From contig CAZMPN010000001.1 of assembly GCA_964568395.1 (NCBI GenBank), positions 1 through 64,000 of the forward strand: 64,000 nt of DNA. Direction: 5' to 3'. Positions 52,764 through 61,429 of the stretch are shown piece after piece; within the stretch, counting starts at the first letter, position 1; every line of letters starts with the position of its first letter. Below the pieces are notes generated by a model. The model was not told the origin of the DNA. It worked only from the letters and a program-made list of their open reading frames with translations, and ran no database searches. Position numbers and translations under genes: made by a program. This stretch comes from UBA6016 sp964568395. Lineage in GTDB: Bacteria > Campylobacterota > Campylobacteria > Campylobacterales > UBA6016.

Positions 52764-53954
52764 CTAGTTCATCGAAGTTGTTTGATACAAGGCCATCAGT
52801 TCGTTATAAAATTCCCTCTCGGAGTGCTCTTCTATAAGTCCGCTGTTTGTAGTCAGGTCATTATAAAGCTTGCCCAGGTTTTTAAACCTATTAGGGAATA
52901 TTTTTGAGAGATAGATGGCCGATATATCTTTTCTCATCAAGATGGCAGGCGGCAAAAGCCCAGTTTTTAGCAGCTGCAGCAGCGACTCGGCGTTAAAGTT
53001 GATATGGTGGTGCATACCGTGCGGACAGGATTTCTGAGTCACGAGCGTCTTGCAGACATTGCAATAGACAAAGTAGTTCGATATATCTATCCTCATATCT
53101 ATACCCACGAACGAATCGAATATGCTCTTAATCTCATGGCTCTCATAGAACATGCCGAGTCCAGCGTGGTTTGCTCCGATAACGAAACTATCGCAGCCGA
53201 AGTTTTGGATAACTATCGCATCCAGCAAAAGCTCGTTGGTGCCGGCAAAAAGATAGGTATTTTCAAAAGGCACGACGACAACCCTGTCGGATGGCAGATA
53301 GTTGGCTATCAGATGCTCCAATGCCTCGCTTCTAATCGAATAAGGAAGCTCGTCCGACGAATACGGTTTTGACAGAAAGATGACCACTAGGTCGTTTTTT
53401 TCGAGCGTCAATCTAATCAATCTCTCGTGCGCCCTATTTAGGGGTCTAGCCGCCATAACCATTCCGGCCACATGCTTGGCGTCTATTCTTTTTTTAGCTT
53501 CCTCTATTTTGGCTTTCGCCCTTTTTACGTCGTCAAACTCGATTTTATAGTTTCCGCTAATAGCATATTTACCGAGCCTCGATAGCGTATTCGCGACGCC
53601 AGGATGAGACGTATCCCTCGTCCCGTAAATCTTCTCCACCCTGGCCATAGGATCTATCTCGAACACCTCGTCGACCTCTAGATAGCCAACTATCTGATGG
53701 TTTTCCACGAGGTTTATCGTTTCGCCCTTTTTTAGGCTCTCCAATACCTCTTTGTTTCTCTTGCCGCTAGGCGCCAAAAGGAACGAAAACGGAAAGCTTC
53801 TACCTTTATAAAGCGAGGTTTCGTCTACTTTTTTCGCCTCCGCGCTACCCATAAGGCCTTCAACGGGGCTAAGTACGCCTTCTTGCACCAGGGATAGGGA
53901 GGCTACCGCTTCCTTATCGATAAATAGAGATTTATTTCTTTTTGTAGATGCCAT
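52764..53954 (-). CDS. ATP-sulfurylase-like protein with altered active site
   Basis: A 396-residue protein of the sulfate adenylyltransferase fold: a PUA-like N-domain, then the catalytic domain and a zinc-type cluster CNVC-x8-CPHGMHHH. The catalytic motif, normally QTRNPLHRAHE, reads MAARPLNRAHE (167-177): Gln, Arg and the first His are lost while the second His (176) remains. The second motif is GANHAGLG instead of GRDHAG. Sulfate activation is therefore doubtful. I chose the ATG at 53954; it overlaps the regulator gene by 23 bases. C. jejuni Cj1609 holds the same place. Confidence 0.8.
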   Translation of the reverse strand: MASTKRNKSLFIDKEAVASLSLVQEGVLSPVEGLMGSAEAKKVDETSLYKGRSFPFSFLLAPSGKRNKEVLESLKKGETINLVENHQIVGYLEVDEVFEIDPMARVEKIYGTRDTSHPGVANTLSRLGKYAISGNYKIEFDDVKRAKAKIEEAKKRIDAKHVAGMVMAARPLNRAHERLIRLTLEKNDLVVIFLSKPYSSDELPYSIRSEALEHLIANYLPSDRVVVVPFENTYLFAGTNELLLDAIVIQNFGCDSFVIGANHAGLGMFYESHEIKSIFDSFVGIDMRIDISNYFVYCNVCKTLVTQKSCPHGMHHHINFNAESLLQLLKTGLLPPAILMRKDISAIYLSKIFPNRFKNLGKLYNDLTTNSGLIEEHSEREFYNELMALYQTTSMN

Positions 53955-54819
53955 GTTTCTTTCTTTTTTCCCACAACGATTTTCTGGATATCCCAAGCTT
54001 TTTCGAAAGCTCTACGTCCGGATATTTGTCTTGAAAACCTATCAATATATTTTTTACGTAGTCCTCTATCGTAAATATCTCCCCGCTTCCAACAAACCCC
54101 TCGTCGCTTTCAAGCTCCACGACCTCTATCGATTCGTCGTCTATAGGCTCTGTCGAAGAAAAAACGACGTTTTTCGAAGCTATGGCCTCCAAAAACAGTT
54201 TTTTGTCCGCTTTTTTCAGGGACTCGAAATTTACGGCGTAGATGATGGATTTATTATCGTGCTCCGTAAAAAATTTTTCGTCAAAATCTCTTTGCAACGA
54301 TACGAATTCAAGCCTCATTCCCTTTACCGCGGCCAACTTGAAGGCGTAAGCGTCCATCTTTTTTTGCGACGACGAACAAAGAGCCTTAGGTAGCTCCGTC
54401 TTCTTTGGAATGTCGGGAAGAGTGGACGACGAAAAAGAGCTGGAGAGATATTTTTTGAGGGAGTCGTTCTCTTTTAAAAGCCTCTCGTAGTCTAGATAGT
54501 GGTTTATTTTTTTGATTAGCTCCTCTATCATAAAAGGCTTTAGGATATAGTCTTTCGCTCCGGCCTTTAGCGGTATCGACACGGTATCGTTGTTGATATA
54601 GTTGACCATTAGGATAATGATAGATTTTTTGTATCTATCGATTACAGGCATGAAATTTTGCGCCCCCATAGAGGTGGACAAAAGCACCACGTCAAAAAAC
54701 TCATCTTTGATAGCGTCTTTCGCGCTTGCCGCTATTTCGCAGTTGTAGCCGTTTTCAAGCAGTTTGTTTGCTATACTTTGCGCCAAATATATTTCATTTT
54801 CAACAATTAGTATTTTCAA
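53932..54819 (-). CDS. Atypical response regulator of the HP1021 type
   Basis: DNA-binding regulator with a receiver domain (1 to about 115), a middle region and a C-terminal Fis-like helix-turn-helix (LSKKLGISRKSLWEKRKKHG). The phospho-acceptor aspartate is replaced by serine (VVLLSTSMG, residue 48), so phosphorylation is not expected. Helicobacter HP1021 and Campylobacter Cj1608, which also lie beside ispDF, are such regulators, linked to oriC binding and redox response. TTG at 54819 gives a TTGA overlap with ispDF (about 295 residues); a TTG four codons upstream is possible. Confidence 0.85.
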   Translation of the reverse strand: MKILIVENEIYLAQSIANKLLENGYNCEIAASAKDAIKDEFFDVVLLSTSMGAQNFMPVIDRYKKSIIILMVNYINNDTVSIPLKAGAKDYILKPFMIEELIKKINHYLDYERLLKENDSLKKYLSSSFSSSTLPDIPKKTELPKALCSSSQKKMDAYAFKLAAVKGMRLEFVSLQRDFDEKFFTEHDNKSIIYAVNFESLKKADKKLFLEAIASKNVVFSSTEPIDDESIEVVELESDEGFVGSGEIFTIEDYVKNILIGFQDKYPDVELSKKLGISRKSLWEKRKKHGIYKKK

Positions 54820-55937
54820 GCTTTTGTCCAATCAAAAAATTTCAGGGTGGCCACGCTAAGTACCGCAACGCCCTCCCCTCTTCCTATAAAGCCCATTTTT
54901 TCGGAGGTTGTCGCTTTGACACATATCTTATAAGGCGAAAGTTGCATAATTCTTGCCAAACTTCTCTTAATTTCGTTTTTGTGTTCCGCCAGCCTCGGCT
55001 TTTCGGCTATCACCGTCAAATCGATATTCGACACCTCAAATCCGACGCCCCTGACAAGCGCCATGACTTCCGAAAGCAGCTCTTTGGAGTCCGCATTTTT
55101 ATATTTTTGGTCGTTATCCGGGAAAAACTCGCCTATATCGCCTAGTCCGGCGGCTCCCAAAAGGGCGTCTATGACCGAGTGTATCAATACGTCCCCGTCC
55201 GAATGCGCCTTAAAGCCTCCGTTTTCGGATAGCTTCACGCCGCCTAGCATGCAAGCCCTACCCTCTTCAAACGCATGGGTATCGAACCCTATTCCGTTGA
55301 AGCTGTCGCTTGATGGAGCATTCAAGCACGCAAGAAGAGCCAAATCCTCTTTTCTTGTAAGCTTTGTCTGTTTTTTCGAGCCTTCCACGAAGCCGACATT
55401 AAATCCGGCTTTTTTCATAGCCCCGGAATCGTCGGTGAATAAATCACCTCCCGATAACGCTTGCGATAAAAGATTTTTTTTGGAGAGCTGAGGGGTCTGA
55501 ACAAGCGCAACTTCGCTTCTGTCTATATACTCTGCGCCAAAAATGGTCGTATCCGCCACGCCTATGGCCGGAACTACGCAGTCGAACTCCCCTTTTTTGG
55601 CTATAACCCTTCTTACGCACTCCTCGTCGACACAGCATCTGGCAACGTCCGCCGTAAGAACGTACTCTCCGGTCGCCGCATCGATCGCATTTTTAAGCGA
55701 GTCTTGCCTCTCCTTGCCGCCGCAGACAAATAGGTAGTCGGCAAAATTTCGCATATATCCTATCTCTTTGCCTTCGGCTACCACGATAATCTCTTTAAAG
55801 GCGTGCATCTTCTCGAACTGCTTGGCCACAAAAAGCCATAGCGGCTCATCGCCTATTCTTAGCCACTGCTTCTTGACGCCCATACCAAAACGGCTGGAAC
55901 TTCCCGCCGCCAAAAGGATTAGAGATATTTCGGACAA
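54816..55937 (-). CDS. ispDF: Bifunctional IspD/IspF enzyme
   Basis: Catalyses the third and fifth steps of the methylerythritol phosphate pathway. Residues 1 to about 210 are the cytidylyltransferase (LLAAGSSSRFGMGVKKQW, TADVARCCV). Residues about 213-373 are the cyclodiphosphate synthase with GIGFDTHAF and SDGDVLIHSVIDALLGA, holding the metal ligands, and GEGVAVLSVATL at the end. The fusion is normal for Campylobacterota. 373 residues, TTG start at 55937; no ATG in frame nearby. Confidence 0.95.
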   Translation of the reverse strand: MSEISLILLAAGSSSRFGMGVKKQWLRIGDEPLWLFVAKQFEKMHAFKEIIVVAEGKEIGYMRNFADYLFVCGGKERQDSLKNAIDAATGEYVLTADVARCCVDEECVRRVIAKKGEFDCVVPAIGVADTTIFGAEYIDRSEVALVQTPQLSKKNLLSQALSGGDLFTDDSGAMKKAGFNVGFVEGSKKQTKLTRKEDLALLACLNAPSSDSFNGIGFDTHAFEEGRACMLGGVKLSENGGFKAHSDGDVLIHSVIDALLGAAGLGDIGEFFPDNDQKYKNADSKELLSEVMALVRGVGFEVSNIDLTVIAEKPRLAEHKNEIKRSLARIMQLSPYKICVKATTSEKMGFIGRGEGVAVLSVATLKFFDWTKA

Positions 55938-56028
55938 TTTCAGCCTTTTTTTTGTTTTTTGTGGTTATATTTTCCAAAAATTATACCGAAAAAAGACTGT
56001 ATAAATTCGTAACACTTAAGGAGCCTTC

Positions 56029-57360
56029 ATGCTAAGAAGCGAATGGGTAAAACCAAGAGAAGCGGACAAGACCAGAACTCAAATGTACTACGCCAAAAAA
56101 GGCGTCATAACCGAAGAGATGCGATACGTCGCGAACGTAGAGGAGCTCGATGCGGAGTTTGTCAGAAGCGAGATAGCCAGAGGCCGTATGATAATCCCGG
56201 CAAACATAAACCATCTAAGCCTTCAGCCGATGGCGATAGGTATCGCCTCGAAATGCAAGATAAACGCGAATATCGGCGCTAGCTCGCTCTCAAGCTGCGC
56301 GGAAGAAGAGCTTGCGAAACTAAACGTCTGCCTAAAACACGGGGCCGATACGGTCATGGATCTATCCACCGGAGGCAATCTGGACGAAATCAGGGAGGTA
56401 CTGATCCAGCACTCCACCGTGCCGATAGGGACGGTGCCTATGTACCAAATCATATACGAATGCGGCAACGACATAGAAAACCTCAACATCGAGACGATGC
56501 TAAGCGTTTTAGAGAGACAAGCGAAACAAGGCGTTAGTTACTTTACGATACATGCTGGCTTTTTGCTACGGTTTATGCCGGAGGTCGCCAAGAGAAAGAT
56601 GGGCATCGTCTCAAGGGGCGGCTCTCTGATAGCGGCATGGATGATAAAAAACCATAAAGAAAATCCGTTTTACGAAGCGTTTGACGCGATACTCGACATC
56701 TGCGCCAGATACGACGTATCGCTATCGCTAGGCGACAGCCTAAGACCAGGGTGCATAGCCGACGCTTCGGACGCCGCGCAGCTAAACGAGCTAAAAGTGC
56801 TCGGCGAGCTGACGCTCAGAGCTTGGGAGAAGGATGTTCAGGTGATGATAGAGGGGCCTGGGCATGTGCCTCTAAATCAAATAGAACGCAACATGAAAAT
56901 AGAGAGAGAGTATTGTCACGATGCACCGTTTTATATCCTTGGGCCGCTAGTTACAGACATCGCGGCCGGATATGACCATATAGCTTCGGCGATAGGCGCC
57001 GCGGTTGGCGGATGGCACGGCGCAAGCATGCTCTGCTACGTTACGCCAAAAGAGCACTTGGGACTACCGAACATGGCCGACGTAAGGGAAGGGATTATCG
57101 CATATAAGATAGCCGCCCATGCCGCCGACATCGCCAGAGGGCGTAAAAACGCCAGAGTGCGCGATAACGCGATGAGCGACGCCAGATATGCGTTTGACTG
57201 GAACAAGCAGTTTGAGCTGGCGCTCGACCCGGAAAGGGCGAAAGAGTACCACGACGAAACGCTTCCGGCGGAAGGGTTTAAGGATGCGGAGTTCTGCTCC
57301 ATGTGCGGACCGAAGTTCTGCGCCTACAAAGTTACGCAAGAGGCGTTTAAGGAGCTTTGA
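56029..57360 (+). CDS. thiC: Phosphomethylpyrimidine synthase
   Basis: Radical-SAM enzyme that rearranges aminoimidazole ribotide to the thiamine pyrimidine. The C-terminal cluster motif is C-SM-C-GPKF-C. PANINHLSLQPMAIG, IGTVPMYQ, FTIHAGF and EGPGHVPLNQIE are conserved. 443 residues, ATG preceded by AAGGAG. The 91-base gap before it is too short and lacks the CTGAGA-type core for a TPP riboswitch. The 3' end overlaps the Maf gene on the other strand by 14 bases. Confidence 0.96.
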   Translation: MLRSEWVKPREADKTRTQMYYAKKGVITEEMRYVANVEELDAEFVRSEIARGRMIIPANINHLSLQPMAIGIASKCKINANIGASSLSSCAEEELAKLNVCLKHGADTVMDLSTGGNLDEIREVLIQHSTVPIGTVPMYQIIYECGNDIENLNIETMLSVLERQAKQGVSYFTIHAGFLLRFMPEVAKRKMGIVSRGGSLIAAWMIKNHKENPFYEAFDAILDICARYDVSLSLGDSLRPGCIADASDAAQLNELKVLGELTLRAWEKDVQVMIEGPGHVPLNQIERNMKIEREYCHDAPFYILGPLVTDIAAGYDHIASAIGAAVGGWHGASMLCYVTPKEHLGLPNMADVREGIIAYKIAAHAADIARGRKNARVRDNAMSDARYAFDWNKQFELALDPERAKEYHDETLPAEGFKDAEFCSMCGPKFCAYKVTQEAFKEL

Positions 57361-59320
57361 TGCCGCCAAGAAGGCCTGAAATACGGCCTTTTGCGCTCTC
57401 TTTTCTAAAATCGGCAACCAACGAGTCGAACCCTTTCATAAAAATATCGACCACTTTCAAATAAAACTCGCCGAAATTTTCCGTCTTGGTATGCAAAATG
57501 GCGACGTACATCGAAAACAGCATATGCCTGAGCGAGCCGCCAAATAAAAAGAACAACACGTCGCTTTGAGACTCTTTTTTTCTCGCAAACTCGTCAAACA
57601 GCCTCAAAACAGCAAAAAATCCACGTTTATCGGTAATACGCAAAAGCAAAACCGAAAGCAGTTCTTTTTTGAATCCGTCTATCTCTTTTTCGATATTAGC
57701 AGTCCCGTTTTTTTGGAACACCTCATTGGGAGCATCCGAAAACATCGATTTTATCTCAAATAGAACGCTCTCTTTGTCCAAAGCCGAAAGCATAGGCTCC
57801 CTGCAAGGCTTGGCGCCGGTGACCATCGCGCCGTCGGATACGTTGAATACGTTACACCCTTTGTTGTCGTATATCGCAAATTCCAGCACGTTTCTGGAGA
57901 GGTTGTAAAGTTGGTTTGAATATATCTCGCTCCCCTCGAAATTCGCCGCCACCCTCACCGAGCCCTCCGGCAACTCGTTTGTTTCATTATAGATAGAATC
58001 CTTGGAGTGGACGGTACGGCCTTTTTTGTATCCCACGTCTATGCCGCACAGATATACGTTTTTCGACATCGACAAGGCAAGGGAGAAAGCCGCGTTGCCG
58101 ACGAACGGTGAGGAGTTTTTGATCAGGAATTTTGGGCTATCTACATAGCTGGATGAGGAGTAGTCCCTAAAAAAAAGATACCTCGCCCCTCTCGTGGCGG
58201 CCAAGGTATCTGGATCTACGACGTTGGCGGCTATCATATCTATATCGTCTACGCCGACCTCCCTTAGTATGCCGCCAAGATAATCGGTTCTCTCTATCTC
58301 TATCTGAAAATCGGGCCTTATGCCGTGCTTCAAAAGCGTCTTTAGCGCGGTTCCCGCAGAGAAAATGACCATTCTGTCCCGGTTTTTTGCCAGAAACCCT
58401 ACCGAATCGTCGAGACTCGCTCCGTTTCCGACGACGAATATAGGAAAATCGAATCTCTTTTTTGCGCCGGTATAAACCGGATATTTTAGATTTGAATACG
58501 GACAATTCTTTTGGGAATTGCGCCACCCTATCATCTCGTCCTCATAGCTTCCAATACCGCGAAGCAGGCTAGCCGCCTCTATCCGAACCGAGTTTTTGAC
58601 GTTTTCGATTTGTGGGGCGTTAAACATGGTAAGCTCCAGCCTTGGATAGAGAGCCGCGTATCTATGTCTTAGGAAAAAAGCCCTAATCTCGGAGTGAGCG
58701 GGTATCTCCTCTACCCCCAAAAACAACTCTTTGCACTTAGAAAAAAGGGTTTCGTAATCCACAAAATGCGCCGATATCCCGAAAAAATCGACAAACGGTT
58801 CATATATAAAGAGTGCCTCAAAGCCTTCGTACTCTTCGTTCATCGCCTCCAAGACAAACCCTCCGCCTATTCCGTATACAGACGCAAACGGAAGATACGC
58901 TCCGGGTAAGTCGATATTGTCCGGATTCATACCGCTTATATGCGCATAGCCGAGCATCTCCTTACACGCGGCGCCCGTAAGCGCAAGATTGGATGAGGCC
59001 ATATAAAAAGGGTTTTGCTCAAAGCCTATCTTCCATTTTGTGCGGGAGAGGGGATTTTTGGCTGTCTCTATCGAAGATCCGACGGCGACGTATCTGCCGT
59101 CCGCACCTATCGGATATACGAGGGTATTTGAGGCTAGATTTAGGATATTGACGCCGCGTTCGTCAACCACAAGACCGAACTGTGACGGTTTTTGGGAGAG
59201 CTTTTCGTATAGCTTCTGTTCTTTTTTTTTGAAAAACTCCAGATTTTTGAGAAACCTTTGCCGCAAAAGCGATTTTGCCCCGTCAACGCCAACGCTCTCT
59301 ATCCGTTCCAAAAATTTCAC
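57347..59320 (-). CDS. Motility accessory factor (Maf, DUF115 family)
   Basis: A 657-residue protein with the DUF115/MptE-like core: VVGNGASLDDSVGFLAKN, FSAGTALKTLLKHGIRPDF, and SSPFVGNAAFSLALSMSKNVYLCGIDVGY. Maf proteins in Campylobacter, Helicobacter and Aeromonas transfer nonulosonic acids such as pseudaminic acid to flagellin. N- and C-terminal helical regions surround the core. No sugar-synthesis or flagellin genes are adjacent; the divergent neighbour is a pilin gene, which makes pilin a conceivable alternative target. Confidence 0.88.
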   Translation of the reverse strand: MKFLERIESVGVDGAKSLLRQRFLKNLEFFKKKEQKLYEKLSQKPSQFGLVVDERGVNILNLASNTLVYPIGADGRYVAVGSSIETAKNPLSRTKWKIGFEQNPFYMASSNLALTGAACKEMLGYAHISGMNPDNIDLPGAYLPFASVYGIGGGFVLEAMNEEYEGFEALFIYEPFVDFFGISAHFVDYETLFSKCKELFLGVEEIPAHSEIRAFFLRHRYAALYPRLELTMFNAPQIENVKNSVRIEAASLLRGIGSYEDEMIGWRNSQKNCPYSNLKYPVYTGAKKRFDFPIFVVGNGASLDDSVGFLAKNRDRMVIFSAGTALKTLLKHGIRPDFQIEIERTDYLGGILREVGVDDIDMIAANVVDPDTLAATRGARYLFFRDYSSSSYVDSPKFLIKNSSPFVGNAAFSLALSMSKNVYLCGIDVGYKKGRTVHSKDSIYNETNELPEGSVRVAANFEGSEIYSNQLYNLSRNVLEFAIYDNKGCNVFNVSDGAMVTGAKPCREPMLSALDKESVLFEIKSMFSDAPNEVFQKNGTANIEKEIDGFKKELLSVLLLRITDKRGFFAVLRLFDEFARKKESQSDVLFFLFGGSLRHMLFSMYVAILHTKTENFGEFYLKVVDIFMKGFDSLVADFRKESAKGRISGLLGGIKAP

Positions 59321-59412
59321 TATTTTTCCTAATTACTAAGCGGTTTTTAATAATGTTAGCAATATAACAATAAAAAGTGATTCTGGCCACAAAAAAATCA
59401 CATAGCGTGGCT

Positions 59413-59418
59413 TATAAT
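59413..59418 (+). promoter_or_regulatory. Candidate -10 element for the pilin gene
   Basis: TATAAT in GTGGCTTATAATACC lies 37 bases before the pilin ATG in the 135-base gap with the Maf gene. A second TATAAT at 59434 is too near the ribosome binding site. No sigma-54 GG-N10-GC pattern is seen. Confidence 0.45.
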
Positions 59419-59455
59419 ACCTTTTGAAAAATTTATAATATGAGGTAACAGACGA

Positions 59456-60013
59456 ATGAGGCGTTCAGGTTTTACGTTAATAGAACTCGTTTTCGTAATC
59501 GTAATTTTGGGTATCTTGGCGGCGGTTGCGGTGCCTAGGCTAGCAGGGGTACAAGATGATGCGGTAGTAGCGGCGGAAGAGGCCGGTGTCGGCTCTATCA
59601 GGGCTGGCATCGCCGGCGTAAAAGCCAAGATAGCCCTTGCAAGCGGTGCGACAGTAAATATTCCGGTTGTTAAAAACGACGGCACGTCCGCGACATGCGT
59701 AATCACAAAAGCAGCTACCGATGCGACAGGCGTTACAAGCGGAAATCCGAACGGCATAAGCCTAACAAGCGCCTATACTGCGCCGTCATATACGGCGGTA
59801 AACCAGCCATACACGCTAGGGTTGGTGCTTGACGACCCGACAAACAGAGCAAAATGGAAGACGGACGTTACAAACACCACCGATACAAAGTTTGTAGGGC
59901 CTGCTTCATCCGATTTGGCGGCTACATCTGACGCAAAATACAACAAAGCCGGAAGCTGGCTATACTCGCCTGCCACAGGGTCGGTTCTATACAAAAACAC
60001 TACGGCATACTAA
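59456..60013 (+). CDS. Type IV prepilin
   Basis: Pilin-like protein of 185 residues. A short leader MRRSG precedes the cleavage point and FTLIELVFVIVILGILAAVAVP, the N-terminal hydrophobic helix with the conserved Glu5. Residues 30 onward form a small Thr-, Ala- and Ser-rich globular domain with just one cysteine, so there is no disulfide D-region. GAGGTAAC is the ribosome binding site. It could be a major pilin, a minor pilin or a competence pseudopilin; it is single and followed by a terminator. Confidence 0.92.
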   Translation: MRRSGFTLIELVFVIVILGILAAVAVPRLAGVQDDAVVAAEEAGVGSIRAGIAGVKAKIALASGATVNIPVVKNDGTSATCVITKAATDATGVTSGNPNGISLTSAYTAPSYTAVNQPYTLGLVLDDPTNRAKWKTDVTNTTDTKFVGPASSDLAATSDAKYNKAGSWLYSPATGSVLYKNTTAY

Positions 60014-60019
60014 AAATAC

Positions 60020-60045
60020 GGTCGGCTTTTGCCGACCTCTCCTCT
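60020..60045 (+). terminator. Intrinsic terminator after the pilin gene
   Basis: GGTCGGC-TTTT-GCCGACC is a perfect seven-pair stem six bases after the pilin stop, followed by the pyrimidine run TCTCCTCT. It should make the pilin transcript largely separate from the ABC genes, leaving leaky read-through. Confidence 0.75.
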
Positions 60046-60074
60046 CTTCATAAAACTTTCCGTACAATAATCCA

Positions 60075-60677
60075 ATGATACTTCTAGGACACAACGGAGC
60101 CGGCAAAAGCACGCTCATCAACTACATGCTCGGATTTTATCCGTCCATTCATTCACATCCGTATTTGGCGGAATTGGCAAAAGAGATAGAAAGGATAGAC
60201 CCTTTATCCGTCGGCTACGCGCCGGAGGCGGCCCTGCTTGACGGCGGCTTGTCGGCCGCGGACTACTTCGCGCTTTTGGCGACCAACAAGTGCATAAAAG
60301 AGTATGACGCTGATCAGGAGCTTTCAAAAGTCGGACTAAAGATAGGCAAACAAGAGAAAATAAAAAAATACTCCAAGGGGATGAAGCAAAGACTGCTTCT
60401 GGCACTCTCGCTTTTTGGCTCCCCAAAGACCGTGATACTGGATGAGCCCACATCCGGACTGGATCCATTCGGCAAAGAGGAGCTGGAAGGATATCTGCTC
60501 TCCGTCAAGGAAGAGACCAACTTCATCATCTCCACCCACTCCTTGGAGTTCGCATACAGGTTTGAAAAAGAGATATGGATACTAAAAGAGGGAAGGGTGG
60601 CGTACAAAGGCCGTCCGTCAAGCCTAGACGAGCTGTACGCCCTATTTTTGGCGAATAGGCCGTGGGTATCGGTATGA
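60075..60677 (+). CDS. ABC transporter ATPase lacking the N-terminal strand region
   Basis: Nucleotide-binding subunit of 200 residues. Walker A GHNGAGKST begins at residue 5; KKYSKGMKQRLLLALSL is the signature motif, VILDEPTSGLD is Walker B, and STHS holds the switch histidine. The usual first 30 residues, including the A-loop aromatic residue, are absent. An in-frame TAA at 60051 prevents extension, so the short form is real or the gene is 5'-damaged. It overlaps the permease gene by ATGA, which suggests it is still translated. Confidence 0.85.
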   Translation: MILLGHNGAGKSTLINYMLGFYPSIHSHPYLAELAKEIERIDPLSVGYAPEAALLDGGLSAADYFALLATNKCIKEYDADQELSKVGLKIGKQEKIKKYSKGMKQRLLLALSLFGSPKTVILDEPTSGLDPFGKEELEGYLLSVKEETNFIISTHSLEFAYRFEKEIWILKEGRVAYKGRPSSLDELYALFLANRPWVSV

Positions 60678-61429
60678 AACTAGCCGCAACCGCAAAATTT
60701 ATAATAAAATCGTTGATAGCCGAGAGAGCTACGGGGCTTTTCGCGGTCGTAGCCCTGATATTGCTGGCTCTCTCTCTTTCCCTTAGCGATATCAACATAG
60801 CCGTAAAATACAGGCTGTTAGAAGACGCGCTTTTTGCGTCGCAAAGCTTCATGATGAACCTCGCGGCGATTTTCTATGCGTTTTTGGCGATGGAAAAAGA
60901 GAGAAAAGGCGGCATATTCGTCTTTATCATATCGTCCGGCACGTCCAGAAGCGGCTATCTGCTCTCCCAGTTCGGCGCTATTTTTACGCTTATCTCGACG
61001 GTATTCGCGATATTTTTGGCGGTGGATTTCGGATTTTTGAGCGCTTTTGCCGACTCGGTGAAGCCGGATTTTTTGGCAAAGCTTCTCTTCTCGGCCATGT
61101 CGGCGTCCATGCTCGGATTTTTGACGCTATTTTTATCTAGATTCGTATCGAACACAAATGCGGTCATATACGCCATCTTTTTGTTCTTTATAGGAAACGG
61201 CGCGGATGAGCTGATGCTCTATGCGGCGGATAAAAACAGCTTGGCGCTTGAGATTTTGGCGAATATAGTCTATTTTGGATTACCGAACTTCTCGTTTTTC
61301 GACCCGCTGGCGCTAAAAACCGCCATTTCAAAAGAGCTTTTCGTCCCGCTATACTTCGCGATATATTCCACTCTTATGTTTGGCGCGGCGCTATTTAGAC
61401 TCAAAAAAGAGGTTTTAAGAGTTGGCTAG
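60674..61429 (+). CDS. ABC-2 type permease
   Basis: Membrane protein of 251 residues with about six hydrophobic spans (first about 20-42) and the cytoplasmic MEKERKGGIFVFIISSGTSRS loop typical of ABC-2 permeases, which couples to the ATPase. ATG at 60674 in an ATGA overlap. Substrate unknown. Its place behind a pilin gene recalls pilI next to pilA in Myxococcus, where the PilGHI proteins are needed for pili. Confidence 0.82.
   Translation: MKLAATAKFIIKSLIAERATGLFAVVALILLALSLSLSDINIAVKYRLLEDALFASQSFMMNLAAIFYAFLAMEKERKGGIFVFIISSGTSRSGYLLSQFGAIFTLISTVFAIFLAVDFGFLSAFADSVKPDFLAKLLFSAMSASMLGFLTLFLSRFVSNTNAVIYAIFLFFIGNGADELMLYAADKNSLALEILANIVYFGLPNFSFFDPLALKTAISKELFVPLYFAIYSTLMFGAALFRLKKEVLRVG

Noticed and set aside
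55938..56028. TPP riboswitch upstream of thiC
   Set aside because: The gap to ispDF is 91 bases, lacks the CTGAGA-type core and the expected helices, and holds only an AT-rich promoter region.
60149..60157. TCATTCACA, a match to the Helicobacter DnaA box
   Set aside because: One isolated nine-base match inside the ABC ATPase gene is expected by chance in 64 kb; no cluster is seen.
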